Shown in pieces: positions 44,199-56,800 of a stretch of 64,000 bases of DNA. Numbering within the stretch: position 1 is the stretch's first letter; every line of letters begins with the position of its first letter. Under the pieces are notes generated by a model. The model was given only the letters and a program-made list of their open reading frames with translations, had not been told where the DNA came from and made no database searches. A program made the translations under genes and the position numbers. The stretch covers positions 315,974 to 379,973 of the forward strand of contig VZTG01009145.1 of NCBI GenBank assembly GCA_013397845.1, written 5' to 3'. The stretch comes from Melanocharis versteri (lineage: Eukaryota; Chordata; Aves; Passeriformes; Melanocharitidae).

Positions 44199-44350
44199 CC
44201 GGTCTCCAACCCCGTTCCCCAATTCCGGTCCCCAGTCCCGGTTCCCCAATCCCGGTCGCCAATCCCGGTCCCCAATCCCGGTCGCCAATCCCTGTCCCCC
44301 AATCCCTGTCCCCAATCCCGGTTCCCCAATCCCTGTCCCCAGTCCCGGGT
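44199..44350. repeat. 13-14 bp minisatellite, G-rich on the minus strand
   Basis: About 11 units of CCCGGTCCCCAAT and variants (CCCGGTTCCCCAAT, CCCGGTCGCCAAT, CCCTGTCCCCAAT). The minus strand has regularly spaced GGG and GGGG runs. Confidence 0.93.
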
Positions 44351-44434
44351 TCCCTCGATTCCCGGGTGCCTCTGCCCCCGTCGGGTGCTCCCCCCGGCCC
44401 GACTCGCTATCCCATCATGCCCCGCTTCCCGCAA

Positions 44435-44454
44435 GGCACGGCGGGAGCTGTAGT
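44435..44454 (-). promoter_or_regulatory. ZNF143/THAP11 (SBS)-like site
   Basis: The minus strand reads ACTACAGCTCCCGCCGTGCC, close to the known ACTACAAyTCCCAGCATGC promoter motif. Confidence 0.55.
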
Positions 44455-44516
44455 CCGCAGCCGTCCACTGGCCCCGCCCCCTGAGCACTGAGTGGCGCGG
44501 TGGGGCGGGGCGCTCC

Positions 44517-44611
44517 TGATTGACGTGTGACAAAGCCTATGGAAGCGGCGGATTTGTGGAGGAGGCGGGGCCATCTCTGACTGACGCACGGCTCAGCCTA
44601 TGGCAGCGGCG
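44517..44611 (+). repeat. 61-bp spaced duplicated promoter module
   Basis: Two 34-bp copies lie at 44517-44550 and 44578-44611. Both start TGAyTGACG and end AGCCTATGGmAGCGGCG. The first contains TGACGTGTGA, a CRE half-site. Confidence 0.75.
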
Positions 44612-44728
44612 AGAGCGGGGCCGGGGCGCCGCCTGGGCCCGGGCGGACGCGGCGGGTCCGTGAGGCGGGGGCGGCCCGGCCCGGCTGAGGTGGGTGGTGG
44701 GACCGGAGCTGGGGCTGACCCGGCGNAG

Positions 44729-44858
44729 GGCAGCCCGGTGAAGAGCTACGATTACCTGCTCAAGTTCCTGCTGGTGGGCGACAGCGACGTGGGGAAGGGG
44801 GAGATCTTGGAGAGCCTGCAGGACGGCGCCTCCGAGTCCCCCTACGCCTACAGCAACG
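44729..44858 (+). CDS. RAB40C: RAB40C coding exon 1 (start codon not visible)
   Basis: Encodes residues 5-47 (GSPVKSYDYLLKFLLVGDSD onwards) and one base of Gly48. Donor AGCAACG|GTAAGG. Upstream, codon NAG at 44726 fits the expected Gln4. The position of the initiator Met (44717-44719) reads GAC. Confidence 0.92.
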
Positions 44859-47800
44859 GTAAGGGGGGCTGGGGGGAAACCGGGCCGCAGGACCCCCATC
44901 GCTGTCACACCCCTGTCGCTGTCACCTCCCCCCGCCATTGCTGTCACCCGCATCCTGCGGGGACCCCCGAGGGCCGTACCCCAGCGCCGAACTGGCAGGC
45001 AGGGAGGGGTTGTTTTGCTTTTTCCTTTGTTTTTGTTTTTTTTTTTTTCATTAACTGAGAGCGCAGCGCGTGGCAGGCAGCTCAGAGGCCTCCTCAGCTC
45101 TTTGAAATGCCCCAAATCTGGAGGAGAATGTGGGCAGAGGGGCTGGTGTCTGATGTAATCGCTGGATGCGCAGCCGGACCCTTCCCCAGCGGTCCCGCTC
45201 GCAGGGCAGGGCTGCCCTCCCTCTCCCCGGCTGCCACAAGGACCGAGCCGTTCCCAGAGGAAGCAGGGGCTGTAACAAAAGAACTGGAGCCTGATTCCCA
45301 GCCCGGAGCCGCTCTGGCTCCGTGGCTGTACCGGGAGCGGCCGGGTTGGCTGATCCACGTCCTGCCAGCGTCGAGGTTCCTAATGGAGCCCATGACAGAC
45401 CATTAACTACGGTATCACAAGACCGTAATTAAGAGCCAAGGAGTGGCGCGGTGCATTTCCTGCAGTTACAGTGTAGCACGGCCTGGCAGGGTGCGGGTCC
45501 TGCTGTGGGTTTCAATCTGTCATCCTTTCCCCTCCTCCGTGCACAATAACCTCCCTAAGGGCTCAGACCCTGCATCATCACTGCAGCGGAGGGCAAGAGC
45601 AGGTGGTGCCGAGTTTTGCCTGTGTCAGGAACCCGAGGGAATCGGGAACTCCTCGGTGTTCTGGGCTGGCCAGATTCGGAGCATGCAGAACAGTGTGGCT
45701 CCGACCACTCTCGGTCCTTGGAGCCACCACCAGCTCCCCGAGAGCTGATTCAAGTGCGCACCTGCTCCACGGAGATTTACGGGGAGGTGGTGACTCAGAA
45801 GTGGAGCTGCCTGTGAAATGGGAGCTGCGCTTCAGGAAGGAGAAGGCTTCGGTATCGTTCATCTCCTCGGGTGTCTGGCTGGGCTGGTGTGGTTTGCCTT
45901 CGAGGAGATGCTGGGTGCTTTAGAGCTTCCCTGAAGAGAGTTTGTGTTTCTGGAGAACCTGCCTCACCTGGGAGCTGTGGAACTGCTCCGTGGGGTTGGT
46001 GTTTACTATGCCGAGTGTAACGGGGTGGTTGTTTTAAGTGAAGTGGTACAGTTGGAAATGTCTCCTGATTGAAGGGGGTTTGAAGCAGACAGGGTAGGAG
46101 TAAGGAGTGGGTAAAGTGGGGTCTTTGGTATAGGCATGAAACCCAAAAACCAGGGATTTTGGCTATGGCTATAGACCCTTTGTCTCAGAACCCACTGTTT
46201 TGTAGCAACTAAATACCAGCATCTTTTTGTTGGATAAAGAAATCTCAGTGAATAATTTCAGAACCTTCCGTTGTCCTCCGTGGGCAATTGAACCCATTCC
46301 TAATTAGAGAATTAGGTCACATACTGTTGTTTCACAGAAATACATGCTCTGATGGTCTCTGCTTCTGTTGGTTCTGGGAAGCGATGCACCTTAAGGATAA
46401 TCAGCTGGAGTGGCTTTGGTATCCAAGTGAATTTGATCCTGCTGATGCTGCTGGCAGCCTCGGCAGTGGAACTCCGTGTGTCTCTGGCACAGCTGGGACG
46501 TGCTGACAGGGCGTGCTGCTCCCCTGCCCTGACAGAGACCATCCCGTGAGCAAAGGCTCTTGGATTTTGGGAACAGCTCGAGCCTGGCATCCTCTCTGAC
46601 ACGTACCTAATGCCATCCCAAAACAGCAGTGCTGGAATGTTATGTGGAGGTTCTGTTTGTAAATCTACTTGTAAGCACATTGTCCTCTTCCTCATTCCCT
46701 CCCAGATCCCACATCCCAATTTAAAATGAGCGTTGTATCATCTACCACTGTTTTGGTCAGTCCAGAAAGCACAACTTGCTTGTGCTGGTGTGTGCTTTGG
46801 GCTGCTCCTGTGGTGGGGACATCTCGTGTGGAGCTCAGGTTCCTGACTGTGGCAGGGAGGGGGGAGAGCCATTTGCCTTCTCTGTCTGGTTGGGGTCTGC
46901 TGCTTTTACTCTGTTGTGTGGAAACAGTTGTAAGCAGCCAGCTTTTGTGATGCAGCGTGGAATGGATTGTCCTTCCAGCTCGGGGAAGGCACACCCTGGG
47001 AAGTGAAGCTCTGTATTTTTGCTGCTCTTACCCAGCCTGTAGAAGAGGGATTGAAGGATTCCTCTCTTCTCCGTGGGCATCTGAGTGTTGGATCAACACA
47101 CAACTTAGAGATGAAAAGCCCTTTTTCTGTTGGCTTTTAGGTGCTGTAAGCAGCCTCTGTCTGGTATCCGAGAGCCTTGGATGCAGTGGGAGCTGTGTCT
47201 GTCATACAGCACCATAGGTGCTTCTGTCCATCCTTTTTCAGGGTGCCTGAACAGCAGTGTCACTTCTCAGCACAGCCTTGAAGCTTGGCACCTTGTTCTA
47301 AATCGGGCACATCTTAAATTAGCCCCTGCAGTTCCTGTGGTGCATAGCAAGGCCTCAGCAATGTCCTTTCTTTAAATTGCTGGCAAAATAAACCTGCTCT
47401 GTGGGAGCAGAGGTGGTTGTTACTCCTGATGCAGGAAGAGGTGCAAGCAATGCCCTGACCACTGCTGCACCAAGCTGTGAGGGCACTGAGTATGGAACTT
47501 TTAGTGGCATAAAGGTGGCATTTTGAGGAGGAATTTGAGGTCCAGTTGTCACTTGTGTGTTTCTTACTAGGTTCATGCTGGAGCTATGGAGTGTATCAGT
47601 CCCCAGGAGCACCAGCCAAGCAGACTCCCTGTGAAGATCAGGGAGTGTTGTTTTTGTCCTGTGGCTGAATATTGTAACTGATCTGGACTTAGCTTTTGCT
47701 TTTTCTTGGCCATCCACAGAAGACCCTGAATTAAGCCTTCCTACTGTTGTTTTGACAGGGAGAACATTAATGCTGTTCTGGGCTTCCAGTGTTGTCCTTC

Positions 47801-50800
47801 CCAGCCTTCACCCTCCCTTTCCCAAATCTGTAGTTGTGGAGGCAGGATGCTGTTCTTAGAGCCTCACTGTTCCTCTGGACAGCTGGAGGATCTCACCTGG
47901 GAACCAAAACTCCTGCATTTTCCCTGCATGCCCTCTGCTGTCAGCACTGGCTCCTTCTCCCCAGGTGCAGGGAGGGGCTGCTCTGGCTGCTGTGCCATGA
48001 GCCACGGGGTTACACCAGACTGGGAGTGAAACTGTGCTTTACCTTGTTCCACCAGTCCACTACACAGATCGCTTTTCACTTTGGTCCTTAAACAGCTCGC
48101 TTGGGGTCTGTCCTCATCCACCCCCAAGCACTGAAGCAGGGCAGAAATGTCTGTGGTCACAGGGTGGTTTGGGACATGAGATGTGGTGGAGCTGCACGTG
48201 AAAGTAGGGGCGGTGTGCGTGCCGTGCATGAGGGGCACGAGGCTGCTCCTCACCTGAGGGAGCTGTGGCTTTGTCACCACCGTGTCACACATCCACTCTC
48301 GAGTAGCTGGTTATTCATGTGCTGAAATGATCTCACCCAGCTGGTTTGTTGGCTTGCTGGAGCAGGCAGCCCTGAGCCCCGGGTGAGGCAGGGCAGCGCT
48401 CTGTGCTCGGCAGGCACACGGGCCAGCGCTGCCGTATGAGACACTGACGGTGCCCCGGGAGCAGGGCCAGGGCTGGGCTCACCATGCAGACGTGAGGGTG
48501 ATGTGCTCCCTCCTCACATGATGGAGGGCTTTTTCTGCGGCTGCCTTCCCCCTCACCTGCTGCTGTTCCCACAGGAAAGCAGAAATGTGTGTTAGGGAGA
48601 GAGTAGAGCGTGTTTTGGAGCAGATGGCTTTGACTGGAAAGGGGGTGGATTTTTATTTTTATTTTCCCTGTCCTCAGCTTGTATTAAGAAAGTGATGAGG
48701 ATGCAGCCAATGTCCTCACTCTGATCTTGCAATGAGCTCACAGAAGCTGAAATGAGAGCCCTGCCCTGGACAGGGTTGGTGCTGACACCAGCCCCAATGC
48801 ACTGAGCCCCAGCACCTCCTTTCAACCTTGTCCCTTGGCTGGGTTTTAGTACCTTTATTCGAGCACCATCCTTAGGTGCTCTGGTACCCCAGTGCTATCC
48901 AGACCCAAGGCAGTGTTAGGGAAAAGGCTCCTGAAGTGCTCAATGCAATAGCTGCTGACAGGTTTTATGGTTCAGGTGAAAACTGGATCTTTCCCAAGGG
49001 CTCTTCCCCCATAGCAGAAGTGCAGGAATTCAGGTCCTGGGCAGCAGCAGCAGCAAGCCCACCAGGGCTGGGGCTCCGTGCCAGGAGCAAGGGCTGGGGC
49101 AGTGCAGCTTCCTGCCCTTTCCCTGGCCGGGAGGAACGGGAGAGGCAGCTGAAGACACTGCCCAGCCCTGGGAGGTGGTCGGTCCCCTCCAGCCACCACT
49201 GTTTGCCTGGGGACTGCTGTTAATTACCAAGTTGTTTATCTGACTGATCCACAGCTTTGGATGTCTTTTCCCTCTGGTTGTTTCTGTGCAGCTGTCTGAA
49301 TCTGGAGATCCCTAGAATGTCCGTTTTAAGTCTTCCTTTACAGCAATTCCTCTTCAGGTGTGTCCTGTGACCCCTCAGGCACCAGTGTGCAACCAGAAAC
49401 TCCCCTGGTAGTTCCATGCCAGCCAGGAGATCACCTGTCCCACAGCAGCATGCCCGGGGAGGGGGTGAAGAGACACTTTGTGTGGTGCTCCTTGCTGTCA
49501 TGGGAGGGCCTGTGAAGGGATGTTTCCCAGTGCTTCTGCTCCTTGCCTACTGAGTTTCCATCCTGACCATGGAGATGGTCTCTTGCTTCAGATCTGCAGC
49601 CTCTGTGTTGCTGCCGTGTTTGGCTGGAGGTCCTGCTGCACTGGTTCACTTTTCACAGCCTTAAAAAGTGTGTAGCTGAGCAGCTCTGCTCTAAACTTGA
49701 ACTCGTGTAAGCACAGGACCTCTCTCGATACTGGCTCACCCTCCTGAGCAGACAGGAATTGCTGGGTGACCCCGTGTGCAGTAAAACCTCAGACAGGGCC
49801 GGCACCGATGTAGCGGCACCTTCTGGGCATAGACCTGAGAGCTACAGGTGTTGAGCCCCGGCTTTGGATGGCAGCTGAGTGCTCATCCTGGTGGTGCTGC
49901 TGTCAGGGCTCTCTTTTGCATCAGCAGGGAGAGAAGCCTTGATTCTGGTGCTGCTTTGCTGCCTCCTCCTCCTCACCTGGCTCAGTCCCACCAGGTGTGT
50001 CCTGCTCTGCCGGAGCAGCGCTGTCCCTGTCGAAGGTGGACACGAGCTGGCCAGGCTGCCCCACTGCTTCAGCTGCTGCACACCAGTGGAAACTGCTCTT
50101 TGTTTTCTGGCAGGACTGTATTCTTTGGAAAAATGTTTGGAATAATGTTTTAGTTTGAGGCTTTAGCACTCTGATGCAAGGAGGATTGAGGCAAAGTGTT
50201 CCAAGTGCAGCCCAGCCATCACGTTCTTGTAGTGGCTGCACAACTGATGTGCGGGAAATGTTTGAGCTGGACTGTGCTGGTCGTGCTGCTGGAAACCTCT
50301 TTGGATGGCTTGCATAGTGCAGAGTGGTTGTTGCAGCAATTCCTGCTGTCTGCCAGCACTTGCATCAGTGTCCTTCAGGGATGTTCACTTCCCTGTCATC
50401 AGAGATGCAAAGCTGATCTCATCAGAGGCAATTCAGCAACAGCTCCAGCATCTTTTTTTTCTCCATTGTTTACTACATACTCTTTGTGTGAAAAAAAGTT
50501 CCAAAGATACAGTGCTGAACCTGCAGCTCTGCTTGTTGTGGGACTAACCAGCTGCGGTTTAGACTTAAATCCCAAAACAAAGCCAAGAAACAAAAAAATT
50601 CCCATCAAGCCAAAACCCAACCCCCAAACCGAGTGCCTGGCAGGTTTGGTGACTCTCTCTAGTCAGGATTAGGAGTGCACAGCAGCGTAGGTTGTTACGT
50701 GTGCAGAACTTTTGAGGAAGGTTGTGTTTTTGTTGGGGTTTTATGAAGCTGGGGACCTACTCTGCAAAGTTCTGGATTGCACTGCAGAGTTCTCACCACC

Positions 50801-53800
50801 TCTAATCCCTCTATAAAAGCTGTGCTTTTATGGCCATTAACGAGTTCCAGAGCCCTGAGTGCACAAAGGTGATGTGAGCCGAGCAGTACAAAGCTGAAAT
50901 GGGTGGGATGTTCTTCTAATAACTGAGATTAAAAGTTTCTCTGTGTTTTTTGTTTGTAAAAAGCAGGCAGGTTTTGCTCTCTCCAGATTCCACACCAACA
51001 TTGTCCACACGTCTCCTGGTGTGGGGATTTTTGGTTGGTTCGGTATTTAAGCTGCATAGGAAAGACCATGGAAAATGGTCTCCTCCTCCTCCTTCAGCTT
51101 TTGTTTCCAGCTGTTCCCTGGCATGTTTTCCTCTGCAGCCTCACTCTCTCGGAACAGCAGAGCATCTTTCCATTGCACTTGAGAATACGTGTGCTCTGAG
51201 CTGGGGCTTTGAGCTGTGGCTTTATCCTTGCTGGTTAAAATCTGGTTTTCTCTCCCTTTGCCTCTCGCTATCCCCTGGCACTCCAGCTCGAGCTCTACAG
51301 GAGCATTATGTCATATCAATTCCTGTGTGATTGCAGGCACTGGAGGAGGAAGGAAGCTCCAATGTGAGAACCCTCAGCTTTGTTTTGCTAAAGGCTTTGC
51401 TGTAAGGTGAGACTCACCTGAAAGATAATAACCCTGGGGCACAGAGGGTGGTGGCTCAAGGCAAGAAACCTCCATCAAAGAGTCTGTTTGCTTCTGCAAA
51501 AGTTGTAGTAAATAGTAAGGTTGCAACATAGCTTAGAGATTGTTTGTTCCTCAGAGATTGTTTGTTCCTATAGAGCTGCTATTTGCTGAAAGTATTTTTA
51601 CGTAGCCACAGCTTTTTAGCTGTTCTTCCTCTTTTCTACCTCATCTTTGTTTCGTCTCCATCAGCCCATTCTAGACATTGTTAGATCATTTTAATACTTT
51701 AACACCTGTTCTCCTATAAATATAACACCTGAAATTCTTAATGTTCTGTATGTTCTGTGCGGTATCGGACATTGAACTGGGACAAAAATCCTTGTGCAAT
51801 TCAAACGTAATATTTGTTGCTTAAACCATCAGTGGTTAAGAAGGAGACAGACAGAAAGGGGACACTGAAAGGCCGTACTTAAATGTCAGTTTAACAGAAG
51901 GTTCCGAGCGTCTTTGGGGTAACCTTTTAAATAAAATGCGGAGTTTTTAAAAAATTTTTTTTTCTAGGGATCTTAACTTGTTTCTAGCGCAGCTTCTGAG
52001 TTCCTGGGCCCATTTGGGGGTTTTACTGTACCATTTGCCTCTCTGTGCAAGTGATTGCCCCTGCTCCCTGCTCAGTCCTGGACACAGAAATTACCCTGCC
52101 TTGTTTCCTTTGGTACCAGCTCTAACAGCACCTGTAACAGGCCTTTTGCCCATGGTTCTGGAGTGGAGGCCGAGTGGACTGGAGACAGAACTAGATGGAA
52201 AAAACCCCAACCAAACAATGAACAAACAAAGAAAATGCAACCTGCATACCACCCACCTCCCCCCCTCCCCATTTTGCCTATCGTTCACTTAGTCTTAAAT
52301 CCTCTCTTGTCACAATAATTGTTATTTTTCTTATGTTGTCAAAGTGCCTGAGTAACTTGGTGGTAAAGTCTGTCCAGGAAACTGCAGGCCTGTGCTGCAG
52401 CACAAGGAGATGAAACTCTGCAGGGTAGATCTTACCTGAGGGCCTTACCTGTGCTGCTCACCCTGCCAGCAAATGTGTTTGCTGTGGAACACCTCTGTGG
52501 GTTGAGACACACTTGTGTTCTTGTAGGGGTCATCTGTATTAGAAGGCTGAAATTCAATACTTTCTTCTATTTTAAAAATGTCAAATGCTGGCTTTTCCCT
52601 GGTCGCAGCGGAAGTTGTGCTCCAGAGAGGCTGCCAGGGTAGCTGGAGTGAGATCTTTGTCCTGTAGGTCAGGAGGGGACCTGGGAGGCTCCAATTTGGG
52701 CTTTCAAAACCTGGTTTCAGGCTGGTGAGAGCTGCTGCGAGGCAGCAGAGTTTGTAGAGGTGTGTAGTGAGGTGCTTGCTGTGCCAACAGGGCCGGTCCA
52801 TCCTTCCAGGACAAGGAGGGGGCACTGAGCACACCTGCCATGCACTCTGAGTCAGGTCCCTGGAGATTTGTTGTCGTTGGAAACAGCACATGGAAAGGTG
52901 AAACCAATGTTAGCAGCCATGCTGGTGCTTCCAGCGTGGAGCAGCCCTTTCCTGGCATAGGGCTAGTGGTTGGTGCAGTGAGACCAAACCCGGGAGCCAG
53001 AGAAATTCCTGGGGAGTGGAATCTCTGTAGCTGTTCCGGGAACTCTGCAAGTGTCTGCTTAACCTGTCTACACCCAGCTGAAGAGCTGCAGCTCTCTCTG
53101 GGTGTTTGGGTGTGGAGCATCGGTCTGGAGATGCTGTTTTGTTGCTGGCAAAACCTGGAGATGCCAGCTGGGGTGTGGATGGGGATCCCAGGGATCAGAG
53201 GCAGCCTCTGCAGGATCCCTGAGCATGTGTGCACCTGAGCCTGGCATGCACCACGCAGGCTGCCCTTGCATGGTGTGGGGATGCCACGAGGGTCTGAGGC
53301 TGCAGAGCAGCATTTCCCTGCACAGCGTCCACAGAAATGTAACTATGGAGGGATAGAATACTAAAAGTATTTTGGACAAATACTTGGATTTTTTTGAGTG
53401 TTGGGGAATTTATTTGTCTCCAAGCATATCTTGATGTTTGTACGGTCATCCAGCAACAATGCAGACTGTTATGGTGCCCTCTGATTTCCCTCACAGGCTG
53501 CCTTTGTTTCTGCATGCAGCTGTGTAGTTTTTATGGAGATCTGAACTGCAAGGCATGAAGAAACTCTTTTGTTTGTTGTCGCTTCTGTACATAAAATCAT
53601 TCTTGATTTTCTTCTAAAGCACAAATCCACTTCACATCCCTGATTCTGGACTGACTTTGGACTGTTTCTGGGATTTCCCGGGTGTCCACTGAAATTGTTG
53701 GAGCTTTAGGAACAGATTTGCTCCTGGCTTCAAATGCCATTTTCTGATGCAATTGTCCCCCTTAAGTGCGCCCAGAACAGAGTTCCTCTGTGTGAGGACC

Positions 53801-56800
53801 ACGTAGCTGCTGAAACGCTGCTGGGCTTGGAGCAGGCAGTGGACGAGTGAAATCTGCAAATCCAGGCTTCTTAGAGGTCTCCAAATCAGTGTTTTGCTTT
53901 TGGCTGGTTACAAAACCAAACAAGCAATTATTTGCCGGAGATCCCCACCTACTAGCCCTCTCAGCTGGAGATGAAGATGCCTGGTAACTGATGTGAGCAG
54001 ACTTCCTGTGAAAGGCTTCCAGGCTAAATGGAAATCCCTCTCAGTCAAAATGAGGCGTCTATGAATGGAAGATGGAGTATGTTTTTCAGGAGAAAATCTG
54101 CAACTCTGGGTAACTACAGATAATTGAAAGGCGTTTGTTCTCTCTCTGTTTCAACATGTGTGTCAGTGTGAGGTGCTTGGCAGCTCGTACGATGTCTCAC
54201 AGAGCTGCCAAGCGCCGTGGCAGCTCCCGGGGCTGGCAGAGCTCGTGGAGCCGAGCCGTGTGTGGGGCTGTGGGCTCTGCGTGGGGCTCCCCTCCTGCCC
54301 AGAGCAGCTCCTGCTCATCTGCTGCACCCCGAAATAATGGGAAGCTCTTGTTGCCTCCCAGCGAGCGGTGCAGCGAGGGTGGATTGTGAGTGAGCTGCCG
54401 TGGGCAGGAGGGGATGAAGGCAGGAGCAGGGGCGGGAGCGGTGCTGGTCTCCTGCATGCTCAGTGACAACCGAGACCTCTTGATCCTGTTCCCAAAGCTC
54501 AGGTACGGGGCAGGACAGAATCACAGAGGTAAAATCACATGCTTGCTGACCTTCAGTTCCAGCTCTGCAGGCAGGAACTGGGCTGTTCTGCAGTGATGCT
54601 GTTGGGGAACTTCTATCACCCTGCTCAAAACAAAGTAGTAATACTGTGAGGTAAACTGTGACGCTGAAGGGCACAGACCTGGGGTGAATCTACCTGTGTT
54701 TGGTTGACCCCTCTTGTTGGTGATGATAATTTGTTTCTCTGTCTAAACAGTAGGTAGCTGAATGCATGACTCAAACTGATGAGCTCATGTGTTGTTTGGA
54801 AGGGATTTTTCCCGTGGTTCACAGCTCTGAGCTGACTAGTTAAATTGCTGCTGCTAATTTGCTTCTATACACACTTTTTGAGGTTGGGTGACTTCATCAG
54901 TTGTTATTTGAATAGCTTGAATTCTCTTTTTTCATCTGTTATGTTGATGCCCTCATACCACATTTTTTCTGAACAATTTAGTATCACTTACAGATGACAG
55001 AGACAGTAACTACTCTTCTAAGTGCATAGTAGGAGCTGGGGTGGAAGATAATGCACCTGTAGTATCTGCTTACAGATGTTGCTGCCTGTTTTTAAAGTAC
55101 TGATGGGATGAGAGGATCTCCAGCCTGCATCTGTGGGTGCATGCATAACCTGGGTGCTGGCCGCCGCAGCTGCCTTCTGCCTGGGAGTGGGTTTGGTGTT
55201 GGATTAGTACATTTGGTTATACCTGTTTGCTCTGAGCATGCTTTCAGCAGCTCCTGGCCACCTGTGATTTCCGTGCCTGTCTGCCTTGTTTGACTAGAAG
55301 TAAAGCAGCAAGCCTTCCTCTATCAGCTTTTGCCCACAAACAAACAATTTCTGATAGGTGAATTCTTCCCTTTTACTCACAGGCTGGTGAGGGCTTGGAA
55401 AAAAGCCCCAGACAACAAAACCCCAAAATAAGACATTTTAAACCACATTTACAATGTGTCCTGGCTTTGTATTTTGCTCTTGGAGCAACTTGGTCATTGA
55501 CGTCAGTCACTGTAGGTGACATTTCGTGACCATCCCCACCATAAGCGGTTCTTGAACAAAAAGGTGCAGGATGTGGGGTGTGGTGGGAGGCAGCAGTGAA
55601 CGTGGTGTTGGAAGTGTAGTCACTGTTGCCTTGTGGAGTATGGTTCTGCCATAAAATGAGTCCCAGGAGGTCAGTGCCCACTTTGGTGTGAGGGAGAGCC
55701 TGTGGAGAAGCCAGTGAATTTGAATGGCCCTGGCTGTGTGGCAGGATCATGCTGTGGAGCTGCTCTGGAGCAGCTCTGTTGCTGCAGGCCTCACCTGGTG
55801 TAATGCTCCCAGTACAGCCCCAAGGCTGGGCACTGGAGAGGTTCTGCTGGAAACTCTGCCTGTGGGTAACACCCTGTGGGTGGGGGGCTGTTTCACCCTG
55901 AAGTAACCTCACTGGGAGAGTGTTGATTCAGGGCTGCTCTGAGTTCCTCTGCCAATGTCCGTGCTGTCCAAATTCCTGCTGTGAGCCCCATGTGTGAGTG
56001 TGGTTTGCTTGTGGAGGTGGTCTGTGGGCTGTGCCTTGGTTTTGGGGTGAGGTTTTTGCATGCTGAGGGCTGGAAGTGGGCGTGACATTCTTATTCTGTA
56101 GCTGATCTGCCAGCAGACCTGGAGCTATTATGCCCACCTTTTGGCCTCAATTTTGTGACCTCCCAGCACTTCTCTTCCCTCCTTTATTCTCTTGGGCTTG
56201 TTGAGGATGGGACTTAGCTGCATGTTGCTGCTTCTGCCTTTTCTTCATACTCAGCAGGGATGGGGGTGTCTGGCCACTGGCTGCTCTCCCCCCACAGTGG
56301 TTCCAGATTTCAGGAGGATCTGGGCAGCCCCGGGTGGTGCCTGCACACACAGGGGCAAGGCTTTCTATGCCCCAGCCACGTCAGTCATGACTTGGAAAGG
56401 CATGGATCATCTTGGAAAAGGACTAGTAACATCTTGGAAAGGTCTAGTAACATCTGTGACACCCAGGGACTTGGGAGAATAAACAAGTCACCTTTGGACA
56501 CTGCTCAGGTATTGCTGGCATTTAGGATAAATGAATTTCTGCACTAATGGCCTTAGGCTGGACTTAGCAGAGCACAGAAGGGCTCCAGTTCCAAAGTCTG
56601 TGGCACAGGCAGAGGGGCAGCCTCTGCACTGTGTGCAGCACAGACTGATTGTTTTTCCCTTTTTTTAATCCAGCAGGAAGGTTGGCACAAGCCCTTTGGA
56701 GGGGGAGAGGGAGGGACCTTTCAGCAGCTCGTGTCTTGCACACACACCACTAGGATGACAGCTAGTTTATGTGACAGAAAACCTGCTGGTATGTCCCCAA

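Larger units (their letters stand above)
36442..44350. other. PIGQ 3' UTR and PIGQ-RAB40C spacer
   Basis: No canonical AATAAA is found within ~2.5 kb after the PIGQ stop. TTTAAATACAG near 37236, a variant AATACA signal, is the best candidate for a 3' end and is weak. The spacer carries CR1 copies at 39610 and 42765, a 22-bp triplicate at 42359, and tandem arrays around the assembly gap. I see no further gene. Confidence 0.6.
44351..44728 (+). promoter_or_regulatory. RAB40C: GC-rich CpG promoter region of RAB40C
   Basis: CpG-dense, TATA-less sequence directly 5' of the RAB40C coding exon. GC boxes occur near 44470 (GGCCCCGCCCCC), 44501 (TGGGGCGGGG) and 44562 (GGCGGGGCC). The CpG-rich composition continues through exon 1 to about 45000. 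The transcription start cannot be placed from sequence alone. Confidence 0.75.

Noticed and set aside
43244..44491. 415-codon frame and several others across the N run
   Set aside because: Translated through 355 unknown bases and flanking tandem repeats; not real coding evidence.
44537..45358. 273-codon minus-strand frame over RAB40C exon 1
   Set aside because: Antisense shadow of the CpG-rich exon; it also crosses the ambiguous base.
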